Assembly (NCBI GenBank): GCA_020053795.1
Contig: JAGVMN010000011.1
Span: 1 to 46,366 of the forward strand
Direction of reading: 5' to 3'
DNA: 46,366 bases
Source: Bacteroidia bacterium
GTDB taxonomy: Bacteria > Bacteroidota > Bacteroidia > NS11-12g > UBA9320
A model generated the notes under the pieces. That model was given only the letters and a program-made list of their open reading frames with translations. It did not search any database and was not told the origin of the DNA. Made by a program: the position numbers and the translations under genes. Shown here in pieces: positions 27,804 through 35,558 of this stretch (its first letter is position 1; every line of letters begins with the position of its first letter).

Positions 27804-28856
27804 ATGACAAAAGAGAAGGCATTTATCATTCTAACACCGGGCTTTGCAGCTCATGAAGAAGATACCATAGTAAAAGCCCTACAGTTTTTTGCTAAAGAGT
27901 TCACACAGCAATTCCCTCAAATTCATCTTCATGTTATTTCATTTCAATATCCATTGAACCGGAGTAATTATACTTTGTACGGGGCAACAATACACGCATG
28001 TGGAGGCCGTAACAGAAAGGGCTTTTTCAGGATTCTTACCTGGATCAGAGCTCTAAAGGCATTTTTGAACATTTGGTATTCCTATCGGGTGAAAGGCATT
28101 CTTAGTATTTGGATAAATGAATGTGCTGTTTTCGGACAACTGACGGGTGGTTTTTTTGGCATTAAACAGATCAGTTGGATATGTGGTCAGGATGCCAAAC
28201 CAACCAATAAGTTTTTGAAATTTTTGAATATTAATTCCGACAACGTGGTATTCCAATCTCAGAACTTGATAAATGAACTGGGTAAAAGCATTGTAGTAAG
28301 CAAACCCATCATAATTCAGGCAGGTATAGATCCTGATTACATTGGTCAAATAAAAAGTGGCCAAAGGGTTTATAATATAATAGGAGTGGGATCGTTAATT
28401 GAACTGAAAAATTTTAGTCTGTTCATTGATATTGTCTCTGATCTGGCTATTGAGTTTCCCACCATCAAAGCAATCATTGTTGGAACAGGCCCTCAAAAAC
28501 AATTATTGAAAGAGCGAATCCGCACAAAAAATCTGGAATCAAATATCACCCTTAGTGGCGAACAAACCCATAAAGACACTATTGCTTTGATGAAGAAAAG
28601 TGAGATTTTGCTTCATACCTCCATCTATGAGGGACAAGGCATGGTCTTGCTGGAGGCCTTGTGTTGCGGGTTGGAAGTGGTATGCTTCGATGTAGGTTTT
28701 AATGATCCACAGTTTATGAATGTCTGTAAAGACAAGGAAGAAATGAAGATTAAACTTTCCGGCCTGTTGAAAAAAGAAACTACAAATCCTAAACCTGTTA
28801 TCTTAAAAACCATGGCTGAATCTGTTAGTGAGATGGCTGCTCTTTACGATTTGTAA
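27804..28856 (+). CDS. Glycosyltransferase, GT4 family
   Basis: The 350-residue product shows a GT4 C-terminal half: the donor-site segment IGVGSLIELKNFSLF, the region TLSGEQTHKDTIALM, and the catalytic motif YEGQGMVLLEALCCG. The N-terminal half is less conserved. It follows the sugar transferase by 23 bp and is likely co-transcribed with it. Its 3' end overlaps the convergent glycosyltransferase gene by 32 bp. Confidence 0.85.
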   Translation: MTKEKAFIILTPGFAAHEEDTIVKALQFFAKEFTQQFPQIHLHVISFQYPLNRSNYTLYGATIHACGGRNRKGFFRILTWIRALKAFLNIWYSYRVKGILSIWINECAVFGQLTGGFFGIKQISWICGQDAKPTNKFLKFLNINSDNVVFQSQNLINELGKSIVVSKPIIIQAGIDPDYIGQIKSGQRVYNIIGVGSLIELKNFSLFIDIVSDLAIEFPTIKAIIVGTGPQKQLLKERIRTKNLESNITLSGEQTHKDTIALMKKSEILLHTSIYEGQGMVLLEALCCGLEVVCFDVGFNDPQFMNVCKDKEEMKIKLSGLLKKETTNPKPVILKTMAESVSEMAALYDL

Positions 28857-29952
28857 TTTGTGTCACGGCATCTAAAATATGATTGCTGATGGCCTTAAAT
28901 GAAATAACCTCATCAAATTGCTTCTCAATTCTTTTCTCAAACTCGATTCTATTAATTCCCTGAAGACTTTTCAGCTTCTCAAACAAATCCTCTGGATTGC
29001 CCTTTTCAAACAATATCCCGGCTTCACCCTTACCAGTCAGTTTTCGAAAGGAAGGAATGTCGCTAACAATAGGGATGCATCCGCAAGCCATGGCCTCGCA
29101 TAAGGCAAATCCACAACTTTCATAATGGGAGCCCGAAATAAAAAAGTCAACAGCACTGTACCACATTTCCAAATTCTGGTTTTCAAGGTATCCCTTAAGG
29201 ACAATATGATTCCCAAAGCCCAGATTTGAATTGATAAACGCTCTCACATCAGAATAAAGTTCGCCCGATTGGAATATCATATACAGTTTAGCCATAGGTT
29301 CTATTCTAATGAAATTCAAAAAAGCAGCTAATATGGTTAAAGGGTCTTTCCTGAAACTTAGACTCCCCACCCAAAGAAAAACCCATTCATTACTCTTAGC
29401 TAAATCGAGTCTTTTTCTTGCTTTTGACCTATCAACAGACTGAAAATGTGTTGAACCTTCCGGCACTTCATAAACTTTAGACTTTGATTCTATCACCTTC
29501 TTTCTTATATAAGAATCAGCCTGAGCTCTACTTGTAAAAAAAAAGCCATCAATGTCCTTTCTCAGCAGTTTCAATATGGGTATATCGTATAGCCATGAAA
29601 TCTTGCCACTATGAAATTGAACGACTATCCCTGCTCTAATTTGACGACTCAAAAGCAATAATTGGATTGGAAAAACAAATCCGTGGACAATGATCATATC
29701 CGGACTCAGTTTTTTAATTTGACGATGCAATTGAAATGGCAACCAAAATTTTGAAGAATTTCCCGCTAAATAGTGATAATGGACATTATCGATTTCCTCA
29801 CTTCCCTCAAAATTGAGTAGTTTTATAACATGTAGTTCTGAACGTTCTGCCAGATATTTATAGTGTCCGGAAGTCTGACGATGCTTCTCATGGAGTTGAG
29901 CAGGATCCGATACTTTTGAGTTGTAAAAATAATTCAAGTCAATAATAATCAT
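28825..29952 (-). CDS. Glycosyltransferase, GT4 family
   Basis: The 375-residue product is a GT-B enzyme with a donor-site segment FLWVGSLSFRKDPLTIL and the catalytic loop HYESCGFALCEAMACGCIPIV. It is the only glycosyltransferase of the cluster on the minus strand, lies between the polymer genes and dnaA, and has its start at 29952. The 32-bp tail-to-tail overlap with the preceding gene could limit expression of both by antisense transcription. It may belong to the same pathway. Confidence 0.85.
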   Translation of the reverse strand: MIIIDLNYFYNSKVSDPAQLHEKHRQTSGHYKYLAERSELHVIKLLNFEGSEEIDNVHYHYLAGNSSKFWLPFQLHRQIKKLSPDMIIVHGFVFPIQLLLLSRQIRAGIVVQFHSGKISWLYDIPILKLLRKDIDGFFFTSRAQADSYIRKKVIESKSKVYEVPEGSTHFQSVDRSKARKRLDLAKSNEWVFLWVGSLSFRKDPLTILAAFLNFIRIEPMAKLYMIFQSGELYSDVRAFINSNLGFGNHIVLKGYLENQNLEMWYSAVDFFISGSHYESCGFALCEAMACGCIPIVSDIPSFRKLTGKGEAGILFEKGNPEDLFEKLKSLQGINRIEFEKRIEKQFDEVISFKAISNHILDAVTQITNRKEQPSH

Positions 29953-29969
29953 GAATTTATCTCAATAAA

Positions 29970-29998
29970 AAAAGCCTCTTCACACTGAAAAGGCTTTT
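29970..29998 (-). terminator. Rho-independent terminator of dnaA
   Basis: On the minus strand AAAAGCCTTTTCA pairs with TGAAGAGGCTTTT (13 pairs, one G-U) around a 3-base loop, followed by a T run (complement of A7 at 29967-29973). It lies 35 bp after the dnaA stop and just upstream of the glycosyltransferase start, insulating that gene. Confidence 0.85.
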
Positions 29999-30032
29999 AA
30001 CAAAACGGAAAATCATACTTAAAATGTTGAAC

Positions 30033-31469
30033 TCAGTAGGTGTTGATTTTAATTCGTTTATTCAATTCTTCGACATCAGCTTTAAACTTTTTATCGGTAT
30101 CCATAAGGTCATTAACAGTTTGACAAGCGTGAATAACGGTTGAATGATCTCGTCCGCCGAAATGCATGCCGATATTTTTCAAAGAAGATTTGGTCATTTG
30201 CTTCGCAAAGAACATACTGATCTGACGAGCCTGAACTATTTCGCGTTTCCTTGTTTTTGACTTTAGGGTTTCAACCGGAATGGTAAAATAGTCTGACACC
30301 AATTTCTGGATATAATCAATGGAAATTTCGCGAGAAGCATTTTTAACAAAATTTTTCATCATCTTTTTGGCCAGTTCAAGATCAATGTCTTTTCGATTCA
30401 ATGATGACTGTGCCAAAAGAGAGATCAATGCCCCCTCCAGTTCCCTGATATTAGAATCAATATTATGAGCCACATACTCCACCACATCACCTGGAAGCCG
30501 AATGCCATCCTGATACATCTTGTGTTCTAAGATCGCAATTCTTGTTTCAAAATCTGGTATTTGCAAATCGGCAGACAAACCCCATTTAAAACGTGACAAA
30601 AGCCTTTCGTCAACATCTTTTAAATCTCTCGGTGCCCGATCAGAGGTTAGTATCAATTGCTTTCCGGCCTGATGCAGATGATTGAAAATCTGGAAAAATA
30701 TTTCCTGAGTCTTTTCTTTCTTGGCAAAGAACTGTACATCGTCCACAATTAAAACATCCACTAACTGATAGAAGTTGATGAAGTCGTTGTTATTTCCGTT
30801 TTTACAGGAGTCAATATACTGGTTGATGAATTTCTCCGACGAAACGTAAAGAACAGCTTTTGAACTGATGTTCTCCTTAATGCGGCTTCCAATTGCATGA
30901 GCCAGATGTGTTTTACCAAGGCCAACACCTCCGAAAATCATTAACGGATTAAAGGCGGTTCCTCCTGGCTTATTCGAAACGGCGAATCCGGCAGACCGGG
31001 CAAGACGGTTGCAATCCCCTTCAATAAAATTATCAAAAGTGTAATTTGGATTGAGTTGACTGTCTATATTGATTTTTTTCAAACCAGGAATGATGAATGG
31101 ATTGTGAATTCCTGCGGTAAGGTTCAAGGGCATACCAACCTCGTTTTTTCGGCCACCGGAGGTATTTCGTGTCGGAACATTTATGGTATATGGATTCGAA
31201 GCCCGGCTACCGGAATTTTCAACAATGATGTTGTACTCCAGTTTTGAACCTGGGCCAAGTTCTTTCTCCAGAGTTTTTTTCAGCAAACCCACATAGTGTT
31301 CTTCTAACCACTCATAAAAGAACTGACTGGGAACCTGAATGGTCAAAACCTTGTCCTCCACTTTAAGAGGAAGAATGGGGTCAAACCATGTTTTGAAACT
31401 TTGAGGATTGATGTTGTCCTTGATAATTTGTAAAATGTTGTTCCATACCGTTACATGATCGTCTTGCAT
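30033..31469 (-). CDS. dnaA: Chromosomal replication initiator DnaA
   Basis: The 478-residue product has all DnaA regions: an N-terminal DnaB/self-association domain (about 1-85), a linker, the AAA+ core with Walker A (FGGVGLGKTH, about 179-188), Walker B (VLIVDDVQFF) and sensor motifs, and the C-terminal DNA-binding domain with the signature GGRDHSTVIHACQTV. It binds DnaA boxes and unwinds the origin. Length and start (ATG at 31469) are normal. It lies alone, between the polysaccharide cluster and a conserved membrane protein, so it is not next to dnaN as in many other phyla. Confidence 0.97.
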   Translation of the reverse strand: MQDDHVTVWNNILQIIKDNINPQSFKTWFDPILPLKVEDKVLTIQVPSQFFYEWLEEHYVGLLKKTLEKELGPGSKLEYNIIVENSGSRASNPYTINVPTRNTSGGRKNEVGMPLNLTAGIHNPFIIPGLKKINIDSQLNPNYTFDNFIEGDCNRLARSAGFAVSNKPGGTAFNPLMIFGGVGLGKTHLAHAIGSRIKENISSKAVLYVSSEKFINQYIDSCKNGNNNDFINFYQLVDVLIVDDVQFFAKKEKTQEIFFQIFNHLHQAGKQLILTSDRAPRDLKDVDERLLSRFKWGLSADLQIPDFETRIAILEHKMYQDGIRLPGDVVEYVAHNIDSNIRELEGALISLLAQSSLNRKDIDLELAKKMMKNFVKNASREISIDYIQKLVSDYFTIPVETLKSKTRKREIVQARQISMFFAKQMTKSSLKNIGMHFGGRDHSTVIHACQTVNDLMDTDKKFKADVEELNKRIKINTY

Positions 31470-31879
31470 AATTAGTTTTCAGTTTTTCAATTTATAGTTG
31501 GTTGCCCGATTATTGGAGGTCATAAACAATCGCCCGTAAATTTGTTCAAAAAAACAATAAAAAAAAAATAAATACTCGTTGTAGTTAACAAATTTTTAAC
31601 AAGGTGGAAATCTGTTTTCCCTAGCCCAAAAGGTATGTGATTTAAAATCAATTCCTCTGCGATTAATACCGGTCAAAATGCCTGAAAAATTTGGGGAAAA
31701 ATGGCTGAAAATATTTTTTCCCTTTCTGAAAATTGAAGATGTGATGTTTATTAAGGCAAGAAAACGGGCAAATTTCCCGGATTGAATTCAGGATTATCAA
31801 ATACCGGCACATTAATAGAGACGAAAGGCATTTTAATAAATTATTTCATTTTATAACCCCGAATAAAACCCCTCGGCCA
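31470..31879. other. AT-rich region upstream of dnaA
   Basis: About 410 bp with no open frame worth calling. It has long A/T runs (for example around 31550-31570) and a GTTAAC...GTTAAC-like dyad near 31592 (GTTAACAAATTTTTAAC). I found no good match to the TTATCCACA DnaA box, only weak ones, so an origin here is unsupported. The dnaA promoter must lie within this region, but no clear -33/-7 pair was found. Confidence 0.4.
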
Positions 31880-31914
31880 GGATGTATATAATATATGTGT
31901 ATCCTCTTTTTTTT
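31880..31914 (+). terminator. Plus-strand hairpin with T8 run (orphan terminator)
   Basis: GGATGTATATA pairs with TATGTGTATCC over 11 positions (including three G-U pairs) around a 3-base loop, then TC and eight T. This is a rho-independent terminator shape for plus-strand transcription, yet no plus-strand gene lies upstream; both neighbours are on the minus strand. It may end a small RNA or simply be chance. Confidence 0.45.
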
Positions 31915-31927
31915 AAAAATTGAAGTC

Positions 31928-32473
31928 TCAGAATACCAGTTCAACTTCTCGCCGAATGAACTCCAATGCGGTATGGGTTGGAATTTCCTTCTTATACATC
32001 ATATCCTGAAGAATTGCCTTTCCCAGATCTGTACTTTTTGAAGATTCGCTCATATCCTTATAACAATTCTCAATAGTTTGAATGACTTGTTCCTTCACCG
32101 CTTTTATTATTTTCCAGGCTTGAGTTGATACATAAATTTGTTGCGAAACATTATGGGTGAATTCATCATTTATAGTATGTATCAGCATGTGTTTAAACTG
32201 GGTGGCGTTTATTTTGGGATCGGCAAGCCTTATCACCAAATTATCAGGACTTATGCGGTCTAAGAAAATAGTTAAACGCTCGTAAGCCTGTAATTTCAAT
32301 GGCACCAATGTGCCCGTATTTTCTCTTTTCAACTCCATTAGTTTACCCCTATAATCATCTTCCAAAAATTTACTCAACATGGTATAAGTAATCCCAAACA
32401 CTATAAGTGAAGGCACAATGAATTTGAGCATTTCGAGAAAAATTAACAAGTAATCTATTTCTAAAAGCATCAT
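31928..32473 (-). CDS. Membrane-anchored conserved hypothetical protein
   Basis: The 181-residue product has one N-terminal membrane helix (LKFIVPSLIVFGITYTML, about residues 16-33) and a cytoplasmic, largely helical domain (YERLTIFLDRISPDNLVIRL, HTINDEFTHNVSQQIYVS). This has the look of a small conserved Bacteroidota family of unknown function. Two adjacent ATG codons (32473 and 32470) are possible starts. No catalytic residues were recognised. The gene lies upstream of dnaA on the same strand, but 458 bp away. Confidence 0.7.
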   Translation of the reverse strand: MMLLEIDYLLIFLEMLKFIVPSLIVFGITYTMLSKFLEDDYRGKLMELKRENTGTLVPLKLQAYERLTIFLDRISPDNLVIRLADPKINATQFKHMLIHTINDEFTHNVSQQIYVSTQAWKIIKAVKEQVIQTIENCYKDMSESSKSTDLGKAILQDMMYKKEIPTHTALEFIRREVELVF

Positions 32474-32638
32474 AACGCGTCTGAATAAGGGTGTAAAGAT
32501 AAATTTTTAGTTCGTCAATAGCTGTAAGGTCTTAGATAAAAGGGCTTATTTCCGGTTAAATATAAAAGATGCACTTAAGCAGAATAAACCCATAATTCAA
32601 CAAAGATAGAACCCATTTGACTTGTATTTTTGCTTCCG

Positions 32639-33997
32639 ATGAATCTGCTCTATTATTTCATCAGGTGGCTTTCTATGATGGGTCTTTCGGTTTACTTCGA
32701 AGAAATATCAATCCATGGGAAAAAACACATCCCAAAAAAAGGTCCACTTTTGTTGGTTGCCAATCATCCGAATGCTTTGATGGATCCCGTTGTGGTTTCA
32801 ACTATTCTTAGACAAAGAATAGGTTTCCTGGCCAAGGCATCCCTTTTTTCAAGCCCAATTCATTCATGGTTTCTTTCAAATGTGCTTCATGTCATTCCCG
32901 TTCAGCGAAGGGAAGACGCGGCTGAAGGCGAGATGATCAATAATGTAAAAAGCTTTCAAAAGACTTTTGATTACCTGACAAATAACGGAACGATACTCAT
33001 TTTTCCTGAAGGTACCAGTATACTGGAAATGAAACTGCGAAAATTGAAAACCGGAATTGCTCGAATTGCTCTTGGTTTTGAAGAACTGAATGCTTTCAAC
33101 GCCAAATTAAAAATTATGGTGATGGCCATCAATTACTCAGAAGCCCATCGTTTCAGAAGCAAGGTAACCATTAACATAAGCAAGCCATTTTCAGTAGAAG
33201 TTTACAAGGAATTGTACAAAACAGATCAGGTTTTGGCCGTCCAAATGCTTACAAAACAGATCAGGAAAAAGCTTGAAAAAAAACTTGTGTTGGCCGCAGA
33301 TAAGGAGCAGGAGCATTTTTTGAGGCAGGTAACGCGTATCTATCGCGACTATTTAATCGGTACCCTTCAACTCAAAAGAAACTCCGAAACAGAGTTCGCT
33401 TTGTTGAAACGATTGGGGAACGCTATTACTTATACAAATCTTCAAAATCCGCAAGCCTACACTTCGATAAAACAACAAACCGACAACTATCTTGAACTTC
33501 TGAAGAAACACAAACTGCACGACGAGGTATTCAGGCACAACCCTGAAGGAATGAAGTTTTTCCTGTCCCTTCTTGTCAGGCTCCTTTATTTAATTATTTT
33601 GGCTCCACTATGTATTTTCGGGATTCTGGCCAACGCCCTTCCTTTTGTTTTACCTTCAAAACTGTTTCCACTGATCAGCCGCGAGATTGAATATAAGGCC
33701 GCTATCGTTATGACACTTGGGTTGATTCTATTCCCTGTTTTCTACCTCCTTGAGACCTTTTTATTACATTCTTTAATCTCAACCGATTTATGGCAAACCA
33801 TCCTTTTTGCCTTTATGCTGCCGATTTCCGGCCTGTTGGTTTTGCATTATGCCAAAGTGCTGAAAGTGTTCAGGGGCCTGGTAAAAGTAAGAAAAATGAG
33901 AACGGTGGAATCGGGAGTTGTTGCGGAACTGAAGTCAATGAAAGAAAATCTGATTGCAGATCTGGAGAAGATGAGAATTGATTTTATCAGTTCATAA
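32639..33997 (+). CDS. 1-acyl-glycerol-3-phosphate acyltransferase-like protein (PlsC family)
   Basis: From the ATG at 32639 the product has 452 residues. The acyltransferase box NHPNALMD (HX4D, His at about 43) and the second motif FPEGTS (about 122-127) are intact. After the catalytic domain comes a helical region and, near residues 315-410, about three or four membrane helices, which make it longer than classic PlsC. It probably acylates a lysophospholipid or similar acceptor at the inner membrane. The stop overlaps the end of the minus-strand pseudogene by a few bases. Confidence 0.85.
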   Translation: MNLLYYFIRWLSMMGLSVYFEEISIHGKKHIPKKGPLLLVANHPNALMDPVVVSTILRQRIGFLAKASLFSSPIHSWFLSNVLHVIPVQRREDAAEGEMINNVKSFQKTFDYLTNNGTILIFPEGTSILEMKLRKLKTGIARIALGFEELNAFNAKLKIMVMAINYSEAHRFRSKVTINISKPFSVEVYKELYKTDQVLAVQMLTKQIRKKLEKKLVLAADKEQEHFLRQVTRIYRDYLIGTLQLKRNSETEFALLKRLGNAITYTNLQNPQAYTSIKQQTDNYLELLKKHKLHDEVFRHNPEGMKFFLSLLVRLLYLIILAPLCIFGILANALPFVLPSKLFPLISREIEYKAAIVMTLGLILFPVFYLLETFLLHSLISTDLWQTILFAFMLPISGLLVLHYAKVLKVFRGLVKVRKMRTVESGVVAELKSMKENLIADLEKMRIDFISS

Positions 33998-34586
33998 AAG
34001 ACCCTCTTCAACGATGGGGATGTTCAACTTCCATTGGTCAATCACAACTTTTCTCAACACCAACTCACGCTCGTTTCCCAATCTCAACACATACTTCTAT
34101 GTACTCAGATTCGCTGTCGGTATTTCAATATCACTTCCAGATATCTCATTATCTGAATAAACCAAGTGACCGGCAATATCGGGCAACCTGATCCGGAGAT
34201 TCTATTGAGCAAAAGCCGGAAGCTGCAATTATTCCAATTTGCCAGGCAAAGTTTTGATGATTTGATCTTTCAGGTTGCCTTATAAATATGAAAAGTCAAA
34301 AGTAATACAGGGACAGTGACTCTTAAGCGATTGGCCTGTTTAGACACCTCAACTCACATAGTATTGCCTACTGTAACCAAGATGGTTGGGTTTTGTACAT
34401 TGTGAGATTCCTTGGATCCGGATATATCCCCACCAAGGACCATCTGATTCTTTTGGTTAAGAACAGAGAATAGAAGAGAAGCCAACTTCTCAGGAATATT
34501 AATCCGATTCTGCCGGTTCCGGTCATAGACTCAAGGGATGATAAGAAAGAAGAAAAGAAAGTTGCAACAGTAAAGAGTTTTTTCAT
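33992..34586 (-). pseudogene. Decayed secreted protein with type IX sorting-domain-like C-terminus
   Basis: On the minus strand a signal-peptide start (MKKLFTVATFFSSFL, ATG at 34586) is followed by another frame (VYDRNRQNRINIPEKLASLL ...), and then a third stretch with three in-frame stops. The last part is still protein-like (GHLVYSDNEI, IPTANLST, KYVLRLGNERELVL) and resembles the C-terminal sorting domain of type IX secretion cargo (VYS...LS.G.Y.LR). At least one frameshift and several nonsense codons are needed to join the parts. The stretch 33998-34631 holds no other gene. Family of the mature part is unknown. Confidence 0.55.
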
Positions 34587-34631
34587 AAGGCCGGGTTATT
34601 GACCTGACAAATATAGGATTTTCTTTAAGTG

Positions 34632-35330
34632 TCACGTGGTATCCGGATCGGTTGGCGGAGATCCTGAAACGAGTTCAGGATGACCCCCAAATGGCTGTTG
34701 GAAAGAAACGTATTTAATCTTCTTTCCTTCGGCCAACCATCGGTTTTCGTAATAAGTAGGAATATCCAACTCAGGTGGTCTTTCCTTCCATTGATAAATA
34801 TTGTTGCTTTTCTGAACAATTTTCAGTTTTTCCTCTTCGATCACCTCCAAAGTGTAAGCACACAATTCGTCGCTGTCGGTTTTCAGATTTATTACGCTAT
34901 CGGGTTTACAAATCTGCCTATACATTTTCAAAAACCTGGGATGAGTAAGTCTTTGTTTCTGGCGGCTGAAACGAAGATGCGGATCAGGAAAGGTGATCCA
35001 TATTTCATCTATTTCACCGACCTCGAAATAATCAGTCAAATGATGGATACCGATTCTCAGAAAAGCGACATTGACCAAACTCTGATCCAGTGCCAATTTC
35101 GCACCCCGCCAAATGCGGTTTCCTTTGATGTCTATACCGATAAAGTTTCGCTCGGGATACATCTGAGCGAGGCCCAGCGTATATTCTCCTTTGCCGCAGG
35201 CGAGTTCCAGGGTTATCGGGTTCGAATTGCCAAAATGCTCCGCCCAGCGACCTTTCATTTCTTTTTTAAACTGAAAGACATTGGTGAAGGTATCCAACTC
35301 TGCAAAACGGGCCAGCTTCTTTTTCGCCAT
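34632..35330 (-). CDS. trmB: tRNA (guanine-N7)-methyltransferase TrmB
   Basis: From the ATG at 35330 (MAKKKLARFAELDTFTN) the product has 232 residues. It shows the class I methyltransferase SAM site (LELACGKGEYTLGLA), the PD motif of tRNA m7G enzymes (WITFPDPHLRFSRQKQRLTHP) and the family end (TYYENRWLAEGKKIKYVSF). It makes m7G46 in tRNA. The last residues (GHPELVSGSPPTDPDTT) are not part of the family and come from a palindromic repeat (34661-34681). The frame stays open upstream to 35558, but that part has no TrmB similarity and lies in the divergent promoter region. Confidence 0.9.
   Translation of the reverse strand: MAKKKLARFAELDTFTNVFQFKKEMKGRWAEHFGNSNPITLELACGKGEYTLGLAQMYPERNFIGIDIKGNRIWRGAKLALDQSLVNVAFLRIGIHHLTDYFEVGEIDEIWITFPDPHLRFSRQKQRLTHPRFLKMYRQICKPDSVINLKTDSDELCAYTLEVIEEEKLKIVQKSNNIYQWKERPPELDIPTYYENRWLAEGKKIKYVSFQQPFGGHPELVSGSPPTDPDTT
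34661..34681 (+). repeat. REP-like palindrome inside the end of trmB
   Basis: ATCCTGAA at 34661-34668 pairs perfectly with TTCAGGAT at 34674-34681 around a 5-base loop. In one direction it translates as HPELVSGS, a phrase that recurs in predicted proteins across many genomes because a dispersed palindrome of this kind enters coding regions. Here it extends the C-terminus of TrmB. Confidence 0.75.
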
Positions 35331-35490
35331 AGGGCGGCAAAAATAGGCCGGTATTTCAGGAAATAGAACCCAACCTTGAAAGTTAATTGAATCACCCTCA
35401 ATGTCACACCATGGGATCGGTAGCCGATCAAACAGTAACAGTTTATCAGTTTCCCTTTCCGTTGATGTTTGAATTAATTCCACATTTTCT

Positions 35491-35520
35491 TTTGGAAATT
35501 CAGTTAATTCTATATTTTTG
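35491..35520 (+). promoter_or_regulatory. Bacteroidota-type promoter (TTTG-N18-TATTTTTG)
   Basis: A -33 element TTTG (35491-35494) and a -7 element TATTTTTG (35513-35520, consensus TAnnTTTG) are separated by 18 bp. They end 38 bp before the ATG of the DUF5723 protein. Both elements and spacing fit the sigma-ABfr consensus closely. Confidence 0.55.
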
Positions 35521-35558
35521 ATTGCAAATTGTAATCGAACAACTCTAATTCTAATCAC

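Noticed and set aside
31470-31927. Replication origin
   Set aside because: Only position next to dnaA and AT-richness support it; no convincing DnaA boxes were found.
34680-35366. Plus-strand 228-codon frame opposite trmB
   Set aside because: The minus strand carries a clear TrmB with family motifs; the plus frame has none.
35331-35558. N-terminal extension of TrmB in the open frame up to 35558
   Set aside because: The family start fits MAKKKLARF at 35330, the extension has no similarity and overlaps the promoter of the divergent gene.
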